Part shown: positions 23,481-33,097 of the stretch, piece after piece
Layout of the letters: the number at the start of each line of letters is the position of its first letter
Numbering within the stretch: the stretch's first letter is position 1
Source of the DNA: Nitrososphaerota archaeon
GTDB taxonomy: Archaea; Thermoproteota; Nitrososphaeria; Nitrososphaerales; Nitrosopumilaceae
DNA: 64,000 bases
Direction of reading: 5' to 3'
Assembly (NCBI GenBank): GCA_028867275.1
Contig: JAGWGU010000001.1
Location: forward strand, 62,001 to 126,000
Position numbers and translations under genes: made by a program
The notes under the pieces: model-generated
Told to the model about the DNA's origin: nothing
The model's database searches: none
Seen by the model: only the letters and a program-made list of their open reading frames with translations

Positions 23481-24548
23481 TTGGGTAAGAAAATAAAGAT
23501 TGCAATAGCTGGTGTTGGTAACTGTGCTTCAGCAATTATCCAAGGTGCAAAATACTATTCTCAGAATATTCATGATACTGTAGGTCTAACGGCATACAAC
23601 ATTGGAGGATATGAGCCAGGAGACATTGAGGTGGTGGCAGCATTTGATGTTGCTGATACCAAGGTAGGAAAAGATGTATCCGAAGCAATCTATGCAAAGC
23701 CTAACAATACCATCACCGTGGCAGAAGTACCTCATACGGGCGTGACCGTGCAAAAAGGTCCTACTCTAGACGGTGTAGGCAGGCACTTGAGCCAAATTGT
23801 GACTAATTCAAAGGAGCCAGACGTTAACGTCAAAAAGATTCTCCAAGACACAGGTGCGGATATGCTGGTAAACTATTTACCTGTAGGAAGCACCACTGCG
23901 GTAAAACACTATGCAAGCCAAGCACTGGAAGCAGGAGTGGGATTTCTCAATGCAATTCCTGTGTTTATTGCATCCGAACCAAAATGGCAGCAGGCATTTG
24001 CTGACAAAAAAATTCCGCTTGCAGGCGATGATGTGATGAGTCAGCTTGGGGCTACAGTTGTTCACAAGACACTTGTCAAACTCTTTGTAGACAGGGGCGT
24101 CCAGATTGATGGCACATACCAACTAAACATTGGTGGTGACATGGACTTTTTCAACATGCTTGACGAAGAAAGATTGGAAGACAAGAGAATCAGCAAGACA
24201 AGTGCAGTAAAGGCAATGGCCGATTATGATATCCCAATGAGAATTGGTCCTAGCGATTATGTTGACTTTATCGATAATGAGAAGATCTGTTACATCAACT
24301 TGGAAGGAAAATACTTTGGCAAGATTCCAGTCAAGTTGGATCTTAAACTCAAAGTAATTGATGCATACAACAGTGCAGGAATAATGATCGATGCAATCCG
24401 AGGGTTAAAGATTGCACTTGATAGAAAACTGTATGGTCCCATGACAAGCATCTCATCTTACTGTTTCAAACATCCTCCTATACAGATGCCGTATGCCGAG
24501 GCAAAGAAGGCATTTGGCGAGTTTGTAGAAGGCAAGCGCGACAGTTAG
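23481..24548 (+). CDS. Inositol-1-phosphate synthase
   Basis: Converts glucose-6-phosphate to myo-inositol-1-phosphate with NAD. The 355-residue protein starts with TTG and has an NAD Rossmann fold IAIAGVGNCASAIIQGAKYY (7-26) with the GxGNCAS signature. The catalytic part carries VNYLPVGSTTAVKHYA, GDDVMSQLGATVVHKTLV and LNIGGDMDFFNML, with Lys and Asp residues in DKRISKTSAVKAM typical of archaeal/actinobacterial MIPS. TATA-like AATTAATATAATG lies at 23447-23459. The product can feed inositol ether lipids through the CDP-alcohol transferase at 48490. Confidence 0.93.
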   Translation: MGKKIKIAIAGVGNCASAIIQGAKYYSQNIHDTVGLTAYNIGGYEPGDIEVVAAFDVADTKVGKDVSEAIYAKPNNTITVAEVPHTGVTVQKGPTLDGVGRHLSQIVTNSKEPDVNVKKILQDTGADMLVNYLPVGSTTAVKHYASQALEAGVGFLNAIPVFIASEPKWQQAFADKKIPLAGDDVMSQLGATVVHKTLVKLFVDRGVQIDGTYQLNIGGDMDFFNMLDEERLEDKRISKTSAVKAMADYDIPMRIGPSDYVDFIDNEKICYINLEGKYFGKIPVKLDLKLKVIDAYNSAGIMIDAIRGLKIALDRKLYGPMTSISSYCFKHPPIQMPYAEAKKAFGEFVEGKRDS

Positions 24549-24630
24549 ATCTCACATTATAATTTTTATTCAGCAGCTCAAGTAAACTTGTCAATAATCG
24601 GTTATTTCGACTCAGGCTTTATCGGATACA

Positions 24631-27600
24631 TTGGTCCATATACGCAAACTCGAGATATTTGGGTTCAAGTCGTTTGGGTACAAAAATACCATTGTAAACT
24701 TTGAGCAAGGACTAGTCGCAATCTCTGGCGCAAATGGATCTGGAAAAAGCAACATACTTGATGCGATCTCATTTTCCCTTGGTGAAAACTCTCCAAAAGT
24801 AATGAGAGTGGACAAGCTTCGCTCATTGTTGCATGATGTAGATAATGCAAAACATGGGGCCAAAATTGCACGTGTAAGCTGCCACTTTGACAACTCTGAC
24901 AGGAAGATCCCTGTGGACTCGAATACTGTGACAATTACTAGAGAAATGGATGAGAACGGCGAGAATATTTACTATTTAAACCAAAAGAAGGTTCTTCGAA
25001 ACCATGTTTTGGACATACTCGAAGTGGCAAACTGTGGGATTCACAAGCTAAACATTGTCCAGCAGGGAACTATCACAAGAATTTCTGAATTTAATGCAGA
25101 AGAAAGACGAAAAATCATAGAAGATATCATTGGCCTTGCATACTTTGACGAAAAAAAGGTTGAATCATTAAAGCAACTTGACGAGGCAGACCGACGACTA
25201 GAGATTGCACTTGCTAGAATGGATGAAATAAAAAAACGCATTGATGAGTTGGAACTAGAAAGAAACAACCAGCTCAGATTTGATATTTTAGATAAAGAAC
25301 TAAAGCGACTATATGCAATCCAGTCCTCAAACAAACTAAGAGACATCGAGTCTACAAAAATCTCAAAGGAGAGAAACCTCAATGCCATCCAGTCTGAGAC
25401 CAAAAAACTTGACGAACAGCGTAGCCAACTCAGAGATGAAATAAAGAAACTTGAAGAAGAAAAACAAAAGTTCATGGATGAAGTAAATGTGTATAACCAG
25501 GCAAAAGCTACAATTGACTCTGAGCTTGCAGCCGCAATGCACCAGTTTGAATCTGCAAACAGCAAACTTGCAACTAATGCAAGAAGACTGTCCCAAATAG
25601 ATTCAAGACTTCCAGAAATCCAGTCTGAACTTGTGGCATTGAGTGAAAAACGCTCCTTGCTGGAAAATCAAATTGCAGAACTAAAAAATTCTATTGATAA
25701 TATCAACGAGACTCGAAAAAATGCAAATGCTGAACTTGCATCTGTTGACTCGGAAATCAGTCAGGTACTAAAACAACAATCTCAAATTGCCACAAACAAA
25801 CTTAGGGTAGACGAAACAGTACGAAAACTTACAGATCAATTAAACGAAACAAAACTTTCACTGTCCAAGTTTGAACAAGAGCGTACTGACATTCAAAATA
25901 AGATAGAGCAAAACTCCTTGAAGGTAAAATCCATACTTGATGAGAAAGAAAATCTCTTGGGTCTTGAGAGAAAACTACGACAGGTTCGGGCAGGCCATGA
26001 GTCTGCAATAAATGACCTGAAAGCAAGACTTGGCAATCTGCGTGAAAGACGAGTCAAGATTGAAAAAGACATTGAAGAGACCACGATAATATTTGAAAAG
26101 GCAAGCAAGGCTGCTGCACAATATGAAGCAAAGATCAAAGTTGTAAAGGAAGTGATGCACGAAGATTATTCAATTGCAAAACTAAAAGAAGACTCCAAGA
26201 GACTTGGAATCCAGGGTCTTGTCTTTGAAATTCTAACATGGGACAAGCAGTATGAAAGACCATTGCTTGCAGTTGGCTCTGACTGGCTCAAGGGTCTAGT
26301 TGTAAATGACTTTGCTACATTACTTGGGTTGGCAGAGTTTGCACAAGAGAAGAAACTGCCAAAGATAAGGATAATTCCACTAGATGCAATATCCAACTCA
26401 AAGATCTCTATCAACAAAGAAAATGGTATCCTTGGAATTTTGTCTGAATTTGTCAAGTGTGATGAAAAATTCGAGTCGCTCAAAAATTTCATTTTTGGAA
26501 ACATTGTGTTAGTTGATTCAAAGGAGAAAGCATACGAATTGTCCAAAAAGGGCTACAAGGCAGTTACAATTGACGGACAATTTTTCGAGGCTGATGCAAA
26601 TGCTGTTGTAGTTGATGTTAATTCCAAAGTTTCTCATCTGACAAAAATTATTTTATTGAGCACATCAGTAGATGGACTGGTACAATCTCTTGAACTTTTG
26701 CGAAGATTTATCCAAAACAAAAAGAGCCAACTAAAAAAACTTGAGAGGATAACTGACAGCCTTGAAAACAGATACAACTCGTCTGAGACTGGCTTTGCAA
26801 ATGTAGGTCTTAGCCTTTCAGACATCAAGGCAAAACTAAAGAACTTGAGCCTGTCTGAAGATCAACTTACCTCAAGAATATCGCAATTGCGAAGAAGGGA
26901 GGAGAGCATCTTGGTCAACATCTCAAAATTGCAATCCTATGAATCGTCTTTGGATGAACGCATCTCTCTGACTAGGGAAAATTATGCCGACGAGGGCCAG
27001 GCAAGGGTAGCAAGTCTTCTCTCATCGTTGAATGAAAAGCGTGCAAGCTTGCTGGGCTCTCATAGTGCAATATCTACACAGTTCAGGGAACTGACAGGAA
27101 ATCTGACTGGCCTAGGCAATGAAGAGAACTCACTCAAGGCCAACGTGAGACTCTTGTCACAAGAGCAATCTTCGCTAAACCATGAAAAGTATGACATCGA
27201 AGTCCAGTCACGAGCGCTTGGAAAAGAAAAAGAAAACGTGGACTCTATACTTGTAACACTGAGAGAAAAAGAACAGCAGCTTATCTCTACTTCTGGAACA
27301 TCTGTATCTACACTAAAAGAATATGATTCTAAACTAAAAGGCCTGTATGAATCCGAAAGGACCTTGAGCAAAGAGGTAAACGGCATGGAGAGGCAGTCTG
27401 ATTCCATAGCACGAGATGTTAAAGACTTGGTAGAAAACGAAGAAAGAATCCGTAAAACCCTGGAGTCATACGGGTACCATACGCTGTTAGAATCATTTGA
27501 TGTAGACCAGATCCTAGTTGAACTAGAATCTGAGAAACGAAAACTGTCTGGCTCACTAAATACTAGGGCCCCTGAGACATATGTCGAAATCTCAAATGGA

Positions 27601-28155
27601 TATCGCTCCATGTCATCAAGAAAGAATGAACTTGAAGAAGAGAGAAACTCCATTGTAAAATTCATCGAAGAAATTGACAAGGGTAAACGCCAGACCTTCT
27701 TGGAGTCGTATGACAAGGTGGACAAGGACATACGCGAAATATTTAGCAAGATGACTGGAGGAAATGCATGGCTTGAAATTCAAAATGAGGATGACATATT
27801 CTCATCTGGAATATCATATCTTGTACAATTTCCAAACAAACCAAAAAGAGAATCAACATCAATCAGTGGTGGTGAAAAGACACTTGCTGCAATCACCTTC
27901 TTGTTAGCATTACAAAAACTAAAACCGTCTCCATTTTACTTGCTTGATGAAGTTGATGCGCACCTTGACGCATTGAACACTGAAAGACTTGCTACAATAC
28001 TTGAAGACAGGGCAAAGGGTAGCCAGATGATAATGGTATCATTGAAAGACTCTGTAGTCAAAAAGGCAACTCTGATCTACGGTGTCTTTCCAAGAAATGG
28101 TGTTTCACATGTTGTGTCGCACAGAATTTCTAATGTGCCAGAAGTTGCAAACTAG
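24631..28155 (+). CDS. smc: Chromosome segregation ATPase SMC
   Basis: A full-length 1174-residue SMC. Walker A is GANGSGKSN (33-41); two long coiled coils flank a hinge (~500-670, with GIQGLVFEILTWDKQYERPL); the ABC signature SISGGEKTLAA lies near 1077 and Walker B YLLDEVDAHLD near 1103. It acts as a dimer in chromosome compaction and segregation. The partner genes scpA/scpB are not next to it. TTG start at 24631. The stop shares a CTAG tetranucleotide with the convergent ABC ATPase gene. Confidence 0.96.
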   Translation: MVHIRKLEIFGFKSFGYKNTIVNFEQGLVAISGANGSGKSNILDAISFSLGENSPKVMRVDKLRSLLHDVDNAKHGAKIARVSCHFDNSDRKIPVDSNTVTITREMDENGENIYYLNQKKVLRNHVLDILEVANCGIHKLNIVQQGTITRISEFNAEERRKIIEDIIGLAYFDEKKVESLKQLDEADRRLEIALARMDEIKKRIDELELERNNQLRFDILDKELKRLYAIQSSNKLRDIESTKISKERNLNAIQSETKKLDEQRSQLRDEIKKLEEEKQKFMDEVNVYNQAKATIDSELAAAMHQFESANSKLATNARRLSQIDSRLPEIQSELVALSEKRSLLENQIAELKNSIDNINETRKNANAELASVDSEISQVLKQQSQIATNKLRVDETVRKLTDQLNETKLSLSKFEQERTDIQNKIEQNSLKVKSILDEKENLLGLERKLRQVRAGHESAINDLKARLGNLRERRVKIEKDIEETTIIFEKASKAAAQYEAKIKVVKEVMHEDYSIAKLKEDSKRLGIQGLVFEILTWDKQYERPLLAVGSDWLKGLVVNDFATLLGLAEFAQEKKLPKIRIIPLDAISNSKISINKENGILGILSEFVKCDEKFESLKNFIFGNIVLVDSKEKAYELSKKGYKAVTIDGQFFEADANAVVVDVNSKVSHLTKIILLSTSVDGLVQSLELLRRFIQNKKSQLKKLERITDSLENRYNSSETGFANVGLSLSDIKAKLKNLSLSEDQLTSRISQLRRREESILVNISKLQSYESSLDERISLTRENYADEGQARVASLLSSLNEKRASLLGSHSAISTQFRELTGNLTGLGNEENSLKANVRLLSQEQSSLNHEKYDIEVQSRALGKEKENVDSILVTLREKEQQLISTSGTSVSTLKEYDSKLKGLYESERTLSKEVNGMERQSDSIARDVKDLVENEERIRKTLESYGYHTLLESFDVDQILVELESEKRKLSGSLNTRAPETYVEISNGYRSMSSRKNELEEERNSIVKFIEEIDKGKRQTFLESYDKVDKDIREIFSKMTGGNAWLEIQNEDDIFSSGISYLVQFPNKPKRESTSISGGEKTLAAITFLLALQKLKPSPFYLLDEVDAHLDALNTERLATILEDRAKGSQMIMVSLKDSVVKKATLIYGVFPRNGVSHVVSHRISNVPEVAN

Positions 28156-29120
28156 TTTATTTTTACAAAACACGCAACCTGTCTTTTCTCTGAAATTTTT
28201 TCCAATTCTGGTTCCTGTTTGCATTTTTCTATTGCGTAAGGACATCTTGCCCTAAACCTGCATCCTTGATACTCGTTGATTCCAGAAGATTCGTTAATGC
28301 GTATCTTGTGGTCTCTGTGTAAATTGTCCGGGTCAGGGTTTGAGATGGAATCCAAAAGTGCTTGGGTGTATGGGTGACGTGGGCTGGACAGAACTTCATT
28401 GATTGGTCCAGTCTCTACAATCTTTCCACGATACAAGATTGCAATCATGTGGCCAATGTAACTTGCAGTGGACAAATCGTGTGTTATGTAAAGAAAAGAG
28501 ATTCCGTGTATTTCCTGTAATTCTTTTATCAGTTCAAGTATTCCAATTCTTACTGATACGTCAAGCATAGAAACAGGTTCGTCTGCTATGACAAGTTTTG
28601 GATTTGTCACAATTGCACGGGCTATTGCAACTCTTTGTCGCTGTCCTCCTGATAACATGTGTGGATATTTTGATATAATGTCATCAACTGGTTCTAGTTT
28701 TACCTGACTGAGCGCATGTGATGCCAAACGATTTCTTTCTTCCTTGTTCCCAATTCTGTGGATTTCAAGAGGCTCTTTTACTATGTCTAAAACAGTCATC
28801 CTTGGATTGATTGATGCATAAGGGTCTTGGTGAACCATCTGGCAGCCAAGCCTTATCTTTTTTAGATGGTCTTCTTGATTTGTTATCTCTTGTCCGTCAA
28901 AGATTATGGTCCCAGAGTCTGGTTCTAAGGCTCGCAGTATCATGCGTGCAATGGTGGTCTTGCCTGACCCTGACTCGCCTGCCAATACAAACGTCTCTGC
29001 ATTCTTGATTGAAAATGAAATTCCGTCTGCTATTCTTGTTATCTCCTTGTCAGCTCCCGTTAGACCTTTTTTGACAAAATATTTTTTCAAGTTCTTGACT
29101 ACGAGGATCTCTTCCATCAT
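28152..29120 (-). CDS. Peptide/nickel-type ABC transporter ATPase (DppF/OppF-like)
   Basis: A ~322-residue ABC ATPase of the oligopeptide family. Walker A GESGSGKTT, Q-loop in CQMVHQDPYASINPRM, signature LSGGQRQRVAIARAI, Walker B VIADEPVSMLDVS and the H-loop in ITHDLSTASYIG are all intact. The C-terminal oligo_HPY extension holds the Cys cluster (GCRFRARCPYAIEKC ... VACFV). Start ATG 29120 (or 29117) is favoured by a TATA-like GATATATTTG near 29139-29148. Its likely partner ATPase is at 30177-31112 on the same strand. No permease or binding protein lies nearby. Confidence 0.92.
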   Translation of the reverse strand: MMEEILVVKNLKKYFVKKGLTGADKEITRIADGISFSIKNAETFVLAGESGSGKTTIARMILRALEPDSGTIIFDGQEITNQEDHLKKIRLGCQMVHQDPYASINPRMTVLDIVKEPLEIHRIGNKEERNRLASHALSQVKLEPVDDIISKYPHMLSGGQRQRVAIARAIVTNPKLVIADEPVSMLDVSVRIGILELIKELQEIHGISFLYITHDLSTASYIGHMIAILYRGKIVETGPINEVLSSPRHPYTQALLDSISNPDPDNLHRDHKIRINESSGINEYQGCRFRARCPYAIEKCKQEPELEKISEKRQVACFVKIN

Positions 29121-29180
29121 TTCTTGATGTGATCGCAAATATATCAAGCGATCAGTAGGTCAGAATCTGATCATCGCAAA

Positions 29181-29191
29181 GTTTTAAAAGG
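29181..29191 (+). promoter_or_regulatory. TATA box of the secreted repeat protein
   Basis: GTTTTAAAAGG about 26 bases upstream of the GTG at 29212, supporting that start and independent transcription from the flanking minus-strand ABC genes. Confidence 0.55.
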
Positions 29192-29211
29192 CTAATATCT
29201 GAGAGAAAATC

Positions 29212-30138
29212 GTGAAATCTCAATTACTCGCACTTGTAATGATTACAGGACTCTTATTCAGTGCAGGATCAATCTATCTAAGTCATGCCGTATTTGCAGA
29301 TGATCCTTGGTCAGATATTGCCGCTAGACAGCAAGCAGCAGAACAAAAGGCCATGGCAAAATACATGAGCTACTACCAGTTTGCAAATATGGACCAATCC
29401 AAGAGAGACTGGTCTGGTCTTACCAGCACTAGCACTGATGAAACAAGCAGAGGACGAAACATTGATGCACAAGCACAAGTTTCATTACAAAACGCAATTG
29501 CACAATTTGACACTATTCATGTTACACAATTGGTCAACCTTCAGTCAAACTACAATGGACTCAATGACACATCCACTGATACTCAGGGCAGAGACAGAAA
29601 TGCTATGATTGATGCTGCACGTTCTGCATCTCTTGCACAAGCACAAGACATTGTAGGCCAATTAGTCAAGATTCAAGAAAACTATGCAAACTTCCAAGCA
29701 GGTCCAACAACTGATTCTGCTTCAACTTATGATAGACAAACTCAGATTACAAAGAATATGGATGATGCTGAAGCCCAGGCAGCAGCCTTGGTAAGCCAAC
29801 TTGCCAAAATTGATCAAGTATATGTAGACTTGAGCCAATATGTCGACCCAGCACAATTCACATACAAGCCAAACACTGTGACCAATGAGCAGACTCATCC
29901 AGGCCGCAACTTGACTCCACAGGAAGCATATGCATTAGAAAAAGCAGTAATGATATTCAACCAAATTCATGAAAGACACCTTGCACTGTTGCAATCAAAC
30001 TATTATGGTTTGACTAGCACATCGACAGATGAAAACGGTGCAGATAGAAATGCACTGATAGCACAAGCAAAGCAAACCTCTATGGACAATGCACTACGAG
30101 TGTACAACTCGTACTATAACGGCGCAGGCATCAAGTAA
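29212..30138 (+). CDS. Secreted protein with five ~47-residue repeats
   Basis: A 308-residue exported protein: signal peptide ~1-29 (LALVMITGLLFSAGSIYLSH...VFA), then repeats. The clearest repeat signature is GLTSTSTDETSRGRN (69-83), GLNDTSTDTQGRDRN (116-130) and GLTSTSTDENGADRN (266-280), with weaker copies near 164 (GPTTDSASTYDRQ) and 224 (NEQTHPGRN). Spacing is about 47 residues, each loop followed by an amphipathic helix (ALIAQAKQTSMDNAL) and often an LQSNY segment. No TM anchor at the C-terminus and no cysteines in the mature part. Function unknown. It sits on the opposite strand between the two peptide-ABC ATPase genes. Confidence 0.82.
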   Translation: MKSQLLALVMITGLLFSAGSIYLSHAVFADDPWSDIAARQQAAEQKAMAKYMSYYQFANMDQSKRDWSGLTSTSTDETSRGRNIDAQAQVSLQNAIAQFDTIHVTQLVNLQSNYNGLNDTSTDTQGRDRNAMIDAARSASLAQAQDIVGQLVKIQENYANFQAGPTTDSASTYDRQTQITKNMDDAEAQAAALVSQLAKIDQVYVDLSQYVDPAQFTYKPNTVTNEQTHPGRNLTPQEAYALEKAVMIFNQIHERHLALLQSNYYGLTSTSTDENGADRNALIAQAKQTSMDNALRVYNSYYNGAGIK

Positions 30139-30176
30139 AATACAAGATTATTTTATCTGAACCCAGTTAATCCAGT

Positions 30177-31112
30177 TTATTCGTGTAGCCAACACATGAC
30201 AAACCCTGAGGCTGTCTTGATTTTTGGCGGCTCTTTTTTGCATTTTTCCATGGCCTGGGGACATCTGTCATAAAACCTACATCCGCTGGGTGGATTGACT
30301 AGGCTTGGAGGATTGCCTTTCAAGGGTATGATCTTTTTTGTCTCATTTAGTTTTGGTATGGAATCTAGCAGTGCAATCGTATAGGGGTGCTTTGGATTTT
30401 TGTAAATGTCTTCCATGTTGCCAAATTCTACAATTTGTCCTGCATACATGATTCCGACTTTTTCTGCAATCTCTGATATTATGCCCAAATCATGTGAGAT
30501 TAGCATGATTGACAACCCCTCTTTTTTGAGTTTCTTTAATAAAATCATGATCTGTGCCTGAACCAAGACATCAAGTGCAGTAGTAGGCTCGTCGGCAATC
30601 AACATTTTTGGTTTTAAAATGAGTGCCATGGCAATGATGACTCTTTGTTTCATCCCGCCACTAATCTCGTGTGGATACTTGTCTAAAACAGAGTGTGCAA
30701 GTCCGACTGATGACATGGCATATTCAATTGCCTGTTTGTGGTCTCCACCAAAGTTATGTTTTTTCAGGATCTCCTCGAATTGTTTTTTTATGGTAAAGAC
30801 TGGATCTAGGGAATTCATTGCTCCCTGGAAGACCATTGATACCTTCTTCCATCTGATCTCTTTTGTAAATTCCGTGTCTGGCATTGGCAATATGGATCTT
30901 CCATCCAAAAGAATCTCCCCTGCAACACTTGCATTTCCCTGAAGGGTCTTCATGATTGCAAGGCCAAGTGTGCTCTTGCCACAGCCGCTCTCTCCTGCTA
31001 TACCGATGGACTCGTTATCCTTACATGAAAACGACACGTGATCTACGGCTTGTACATCCTTTCCCTGACTTTGGTACCGGACCACTAGATCATTTACAGA
31101 TAAGGTGACCAT
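30177..31112 (-). CDS. Peptide/nickel-type ABC transporter ATPase (DppD/OppD-like)
   Basis: A ~311-residue ABC ATPase. Walker A GESGCGKSTLG, Q-loop SMVFQGAMNSLDPVF, signature ISGGMKQRVIIAMAL, Walker B LIADEPTTALDVL, H-loop ISHDLGIISEIAEKV, and a C-terminal oligo_HPY Cys cluster (GCRFYDRCPQAMEKC ... VMCWLHE). It pairs with the DppF-like gene at 28152 as the two motor subunits of a peptide importer; the 1 kb gap between them is filled by a secreted protein gene on the other strand. Start ATG 31112 gives the usual N-terminus (MVTLSVNDLVVRYQ); an in-frame upstream start at 31184 is less likely. Confidence 0.92.
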   Translation of the reverse strand: MVTLSVNDLVVRYQSQGKDVQAVDHVSFSCKDNESIGIAGESGCGKSTLGLAIMKTLQGNASVAGEILLDGRSILPMPDTEFTKEIRWKKVSMVFQGAMNSLDPVFTIKKQFEEILKKHNFGGDHKQAIEYAMSSVGLAHSVLDKYPHEISGGMKQRVIIAMALILKPKMLIADEPTTALDVLVQAQIMILLKKLKKEGLSIMLISHDLGIISEIAEKVGIMYAGQIVEFGNMEDIYKNPKHPYTIALLDSIPKLNETKKIIPLKGNPPSLVNPPSGCRFYDRCPQAMEKCKKEPPKIKTASGFVMCWLHE

Positions 31113-31284
31113 GGATATTCTATGGACTGGCAGTACATTTGAGTTTTGAACAGGCGATCTTGCTGGGGACTTTTTGGGTAGCACCGTGTGGATTATTGAT
31201 CGCTATTTTCGCATGGTTTATCTTCTAGTTTTTGCAAGCAAAAAATCGATTTCCTTGAGGACACCAATTTGCAATTTTGATGCG

Positions 31285-31764
31285 ATGAATGGTATACTGT
31301 GCCCTCAATGTGAATCAAAACTAGATCAAGGGATACTGACCAAAGCAGATGTGGATGCATCAATAAAACTGGTAAAACTTTCCCAAAAAATACCACAGAT
31401 AGACAAATTTACGTTAAATTCATGCCGTCAATCTCATGGAGACTATATTCTGTATCTTGGTAACCAAGACATGATGACAATTAGGCAAAGCCGGGAACTT
31501 TACAGAATACTGCAGGGAGAATTTGATGGAAAGATTTGGCTTGTGCACCAGGACTCTGACGACAAGAAGCTAATAGAAGATGTATTTTTTCCAATCAAGA
31601 TACTTGGAATAAATAAAGTCTGGGCTCCTGGCGGTCTGCAAAAAACTAAGGTTATCGTATCCGGGAGAAAAACACCTCGTTTTCCAATAGATGTAGACAA
31701 GGTTGTTGCAATAACGCACGATCTTCGAAAGATAGATCTAGTAGTGGAATTTGAAAGAAAGTAA
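31285..31764 (+). CDS. Zinc-knuckle protein with KH/NusA-like domain, upstream of aspS
   Basis: A 159-residue protein from ATG 31285 (MNGILCPQCESKLDQG). It has an N-terminal CPQC zinc knuckle with a possible third ligand in LNSCRQSHGDY, and a C-terminal region KIWLVHQDSDDKKLIEDVFFP followed by ILGINKVWAPGGLQKTKVIVSG, resembling the KH-type folds of archaeal NusA-like factors. It is followed by aspS after 10 bases, so both may be in one operon. RNA binding is inferred; family assignment is moderate. Confidence 0.75.
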   Translation: MNGILCPQCESKLDQGILTKADVDASIKLVKLSQKIPQIDKFTLNSCRQSHGDYILYLGNQDMMTIRQSRELYRILQGEFDGKIWLVHQDSDDKKLIEDVFFPIKILGINKVWAPGGLQKTKVIVSGRKTPRFPIDVDKVVAITHDLRKIDLVVEFERK

Positions 31765-31774
31765 GGAAACTCTA

Positions 31775-33064
31775 ATGGACATAAAAAAAACCCACGACAT
31801 TGGCGCACTTGGTCCCTCGATGAAGGGACAAAAAGTTGTAGTTGGGGGATGGGTGGAAGACCTGCGGGAACTGGGAAAACTCACTTTTCTTACTTTAAGA
31901 GATGTAACTGGAGTATCCCAGATTGTAGTTGCAGGTCCTGAAAACTTGCAACAGGTAAAGGATCTTACAAGGCAAAGTGTAGTACTGATAACTGGTGCAG
32001 TGCAAGAGTCAAAGGCACGGGACTTTGCATATGAGATAAAGGCTGAGAAAGTTGAGATCTTGTCAAGGGCAGTTCATCCGTTGCCAATAGATCCACTGGG
32101 TAGACTGGAAAGCGGAATTGATAACAGATTAAATGCAAGGGCACTTGATCTTCGAAATCAAAAGACTGCATCAATATTCAAGATACGACACAATGTTCTT
32201 CTTTGTATACGCAAGGTATTGACTGATAAAGGATTTCTTGAGGTAAATACTCCAAAAATTATTGGCAGTGCAAGCGAGGGAGGCGCAAATTTATTTTCTC
32301 TGAAATATTTTGACAAGCAAGCATACCTTGCACAGAGCCCACAATTATACAAAGAACAATTAACACTTGGCCTTGAAAGAATATTTGAGATATCATCTTT
32401 TTACAGGGCGGAAAAATCTCACACTGTAAGACACTTGACAGAGTTCACAAGTGTTGACATTGAATCTGCGTTCATGGATTATACTGATGTCATGGAAATT
32501 TTAGAACAGTTGGTTGTATCTGTATTTGAACATGTGGAAAAGACATGTCTCCAAGAACAAAAGAACCTGGGGATAGAAATCAAAAAGCCACGGACTCCTT
32601 TTGACCGGGTGACATACAAGCAAGCCATAGAAGAGCTTGGAAAGCAAGGCCTTTCTCTCACATTTGGAGATGATCTGCTTGATTCTCATCTGAGAACGCT
32701 TGGAGAGATTCATCCTGGATTTTACTTTTTGACTGACTGGCCGCTTAAGCTAAAGCCCTTTTACATACATGAAAAAGAAGACGACCCATTGGTTTCAAAA
32801 TCATTTGACCTCCAGTATGGATATCTCGAGTTGTCATCAGGCGGCAGAAGGCTCCATGATCCTGCCAAGATAAGAGCAAGACTGATAGAGCAAGGACTAG
32901 ACCCAGCGCAATTTGAGGACCATTTGAAGGCCTTTGACTGGGGAATGCCGCCTCATTCTGGATGGGGTTTGGGACTGGATAGGCTGATGGCAGTTTTGAC
33001 ACAAATTGACAATGTTAGAGAAGTGGTCCTGTATCCTCGTGACCCAGAACGGTTATTTCCATAA
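31775..33064 (+). CDS. aspS: Aspartyl-tRNA synthetase, archaeal type
   Basis: A 429-residue class II synthetase charging tRNA-Asp. N-terminal OB-fold anticodon-binding domain (VVVGGWVEDLRELGKLTFLT), motif 2 region FRAEKSHTVRHLTEF (read as YRAEKSHTVRHLTEF), flipping loop ASEGGANLFSLKYF, and motif 3 GWGLGLDRLMAVL. The OB-fold residue that is Trp26 in discriminating Thermococcus AspRS is Glu here (GWVED), so whether it also charges tRNA-Asn cannot be decided from this. Start ATG 31775 chosen over an in-frame ATG 24 bases upstream that overlaps the previous gene. Confidence 0.95.
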   Translation: MDIKKTHDIGALGPSMKGQKVVVGGWVEDLRELGKLTFLTLRDVTGVSQIVVAGPENLQQVKDLTRQSVVLITGAVQESKARDFAYEIKAEKVEILSRAVHPLPIDPLGRLESGIDNRLNARALDLRNQKTASIFKIRHNVLLCIRKVLTDKGFLEVNTPKIIGSASEGGANLFSLKYFDKQAYLAQSPQLYKEQLTLGLERIFEISSFYRAEKSHTVRHLTEFTSVDIESAFMDYTDVMEILEQLVVSVFEHVEKTCLQEQKNLGIEIKKPRTPFDRVTYKQAIEELGKQGLSLTFGDDLLDSHLRTLGEIHPGFYFLTDWPLKLKPFYIHEKEDDPLVSKSFDLQYGYLELSSGGRRLHDPAKIRARLIEQGLDPAQFEDHLKAFDWGMPPHSGWGLGLDRLMAVLTQIDNVREVVLYPRDPERLFP

Positions 33065-33097
33065 AAAGATAAATTTTGACCAAATCCAAGATTACAT

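Noticed and set aside
25041-27749. Long minus-strand frames opposite smc, rich in Ser/Phe
   Set aside because: Shadows of the coiled-coil coding sequence; composition is an artefact of Glu/Lys codons read backwards.
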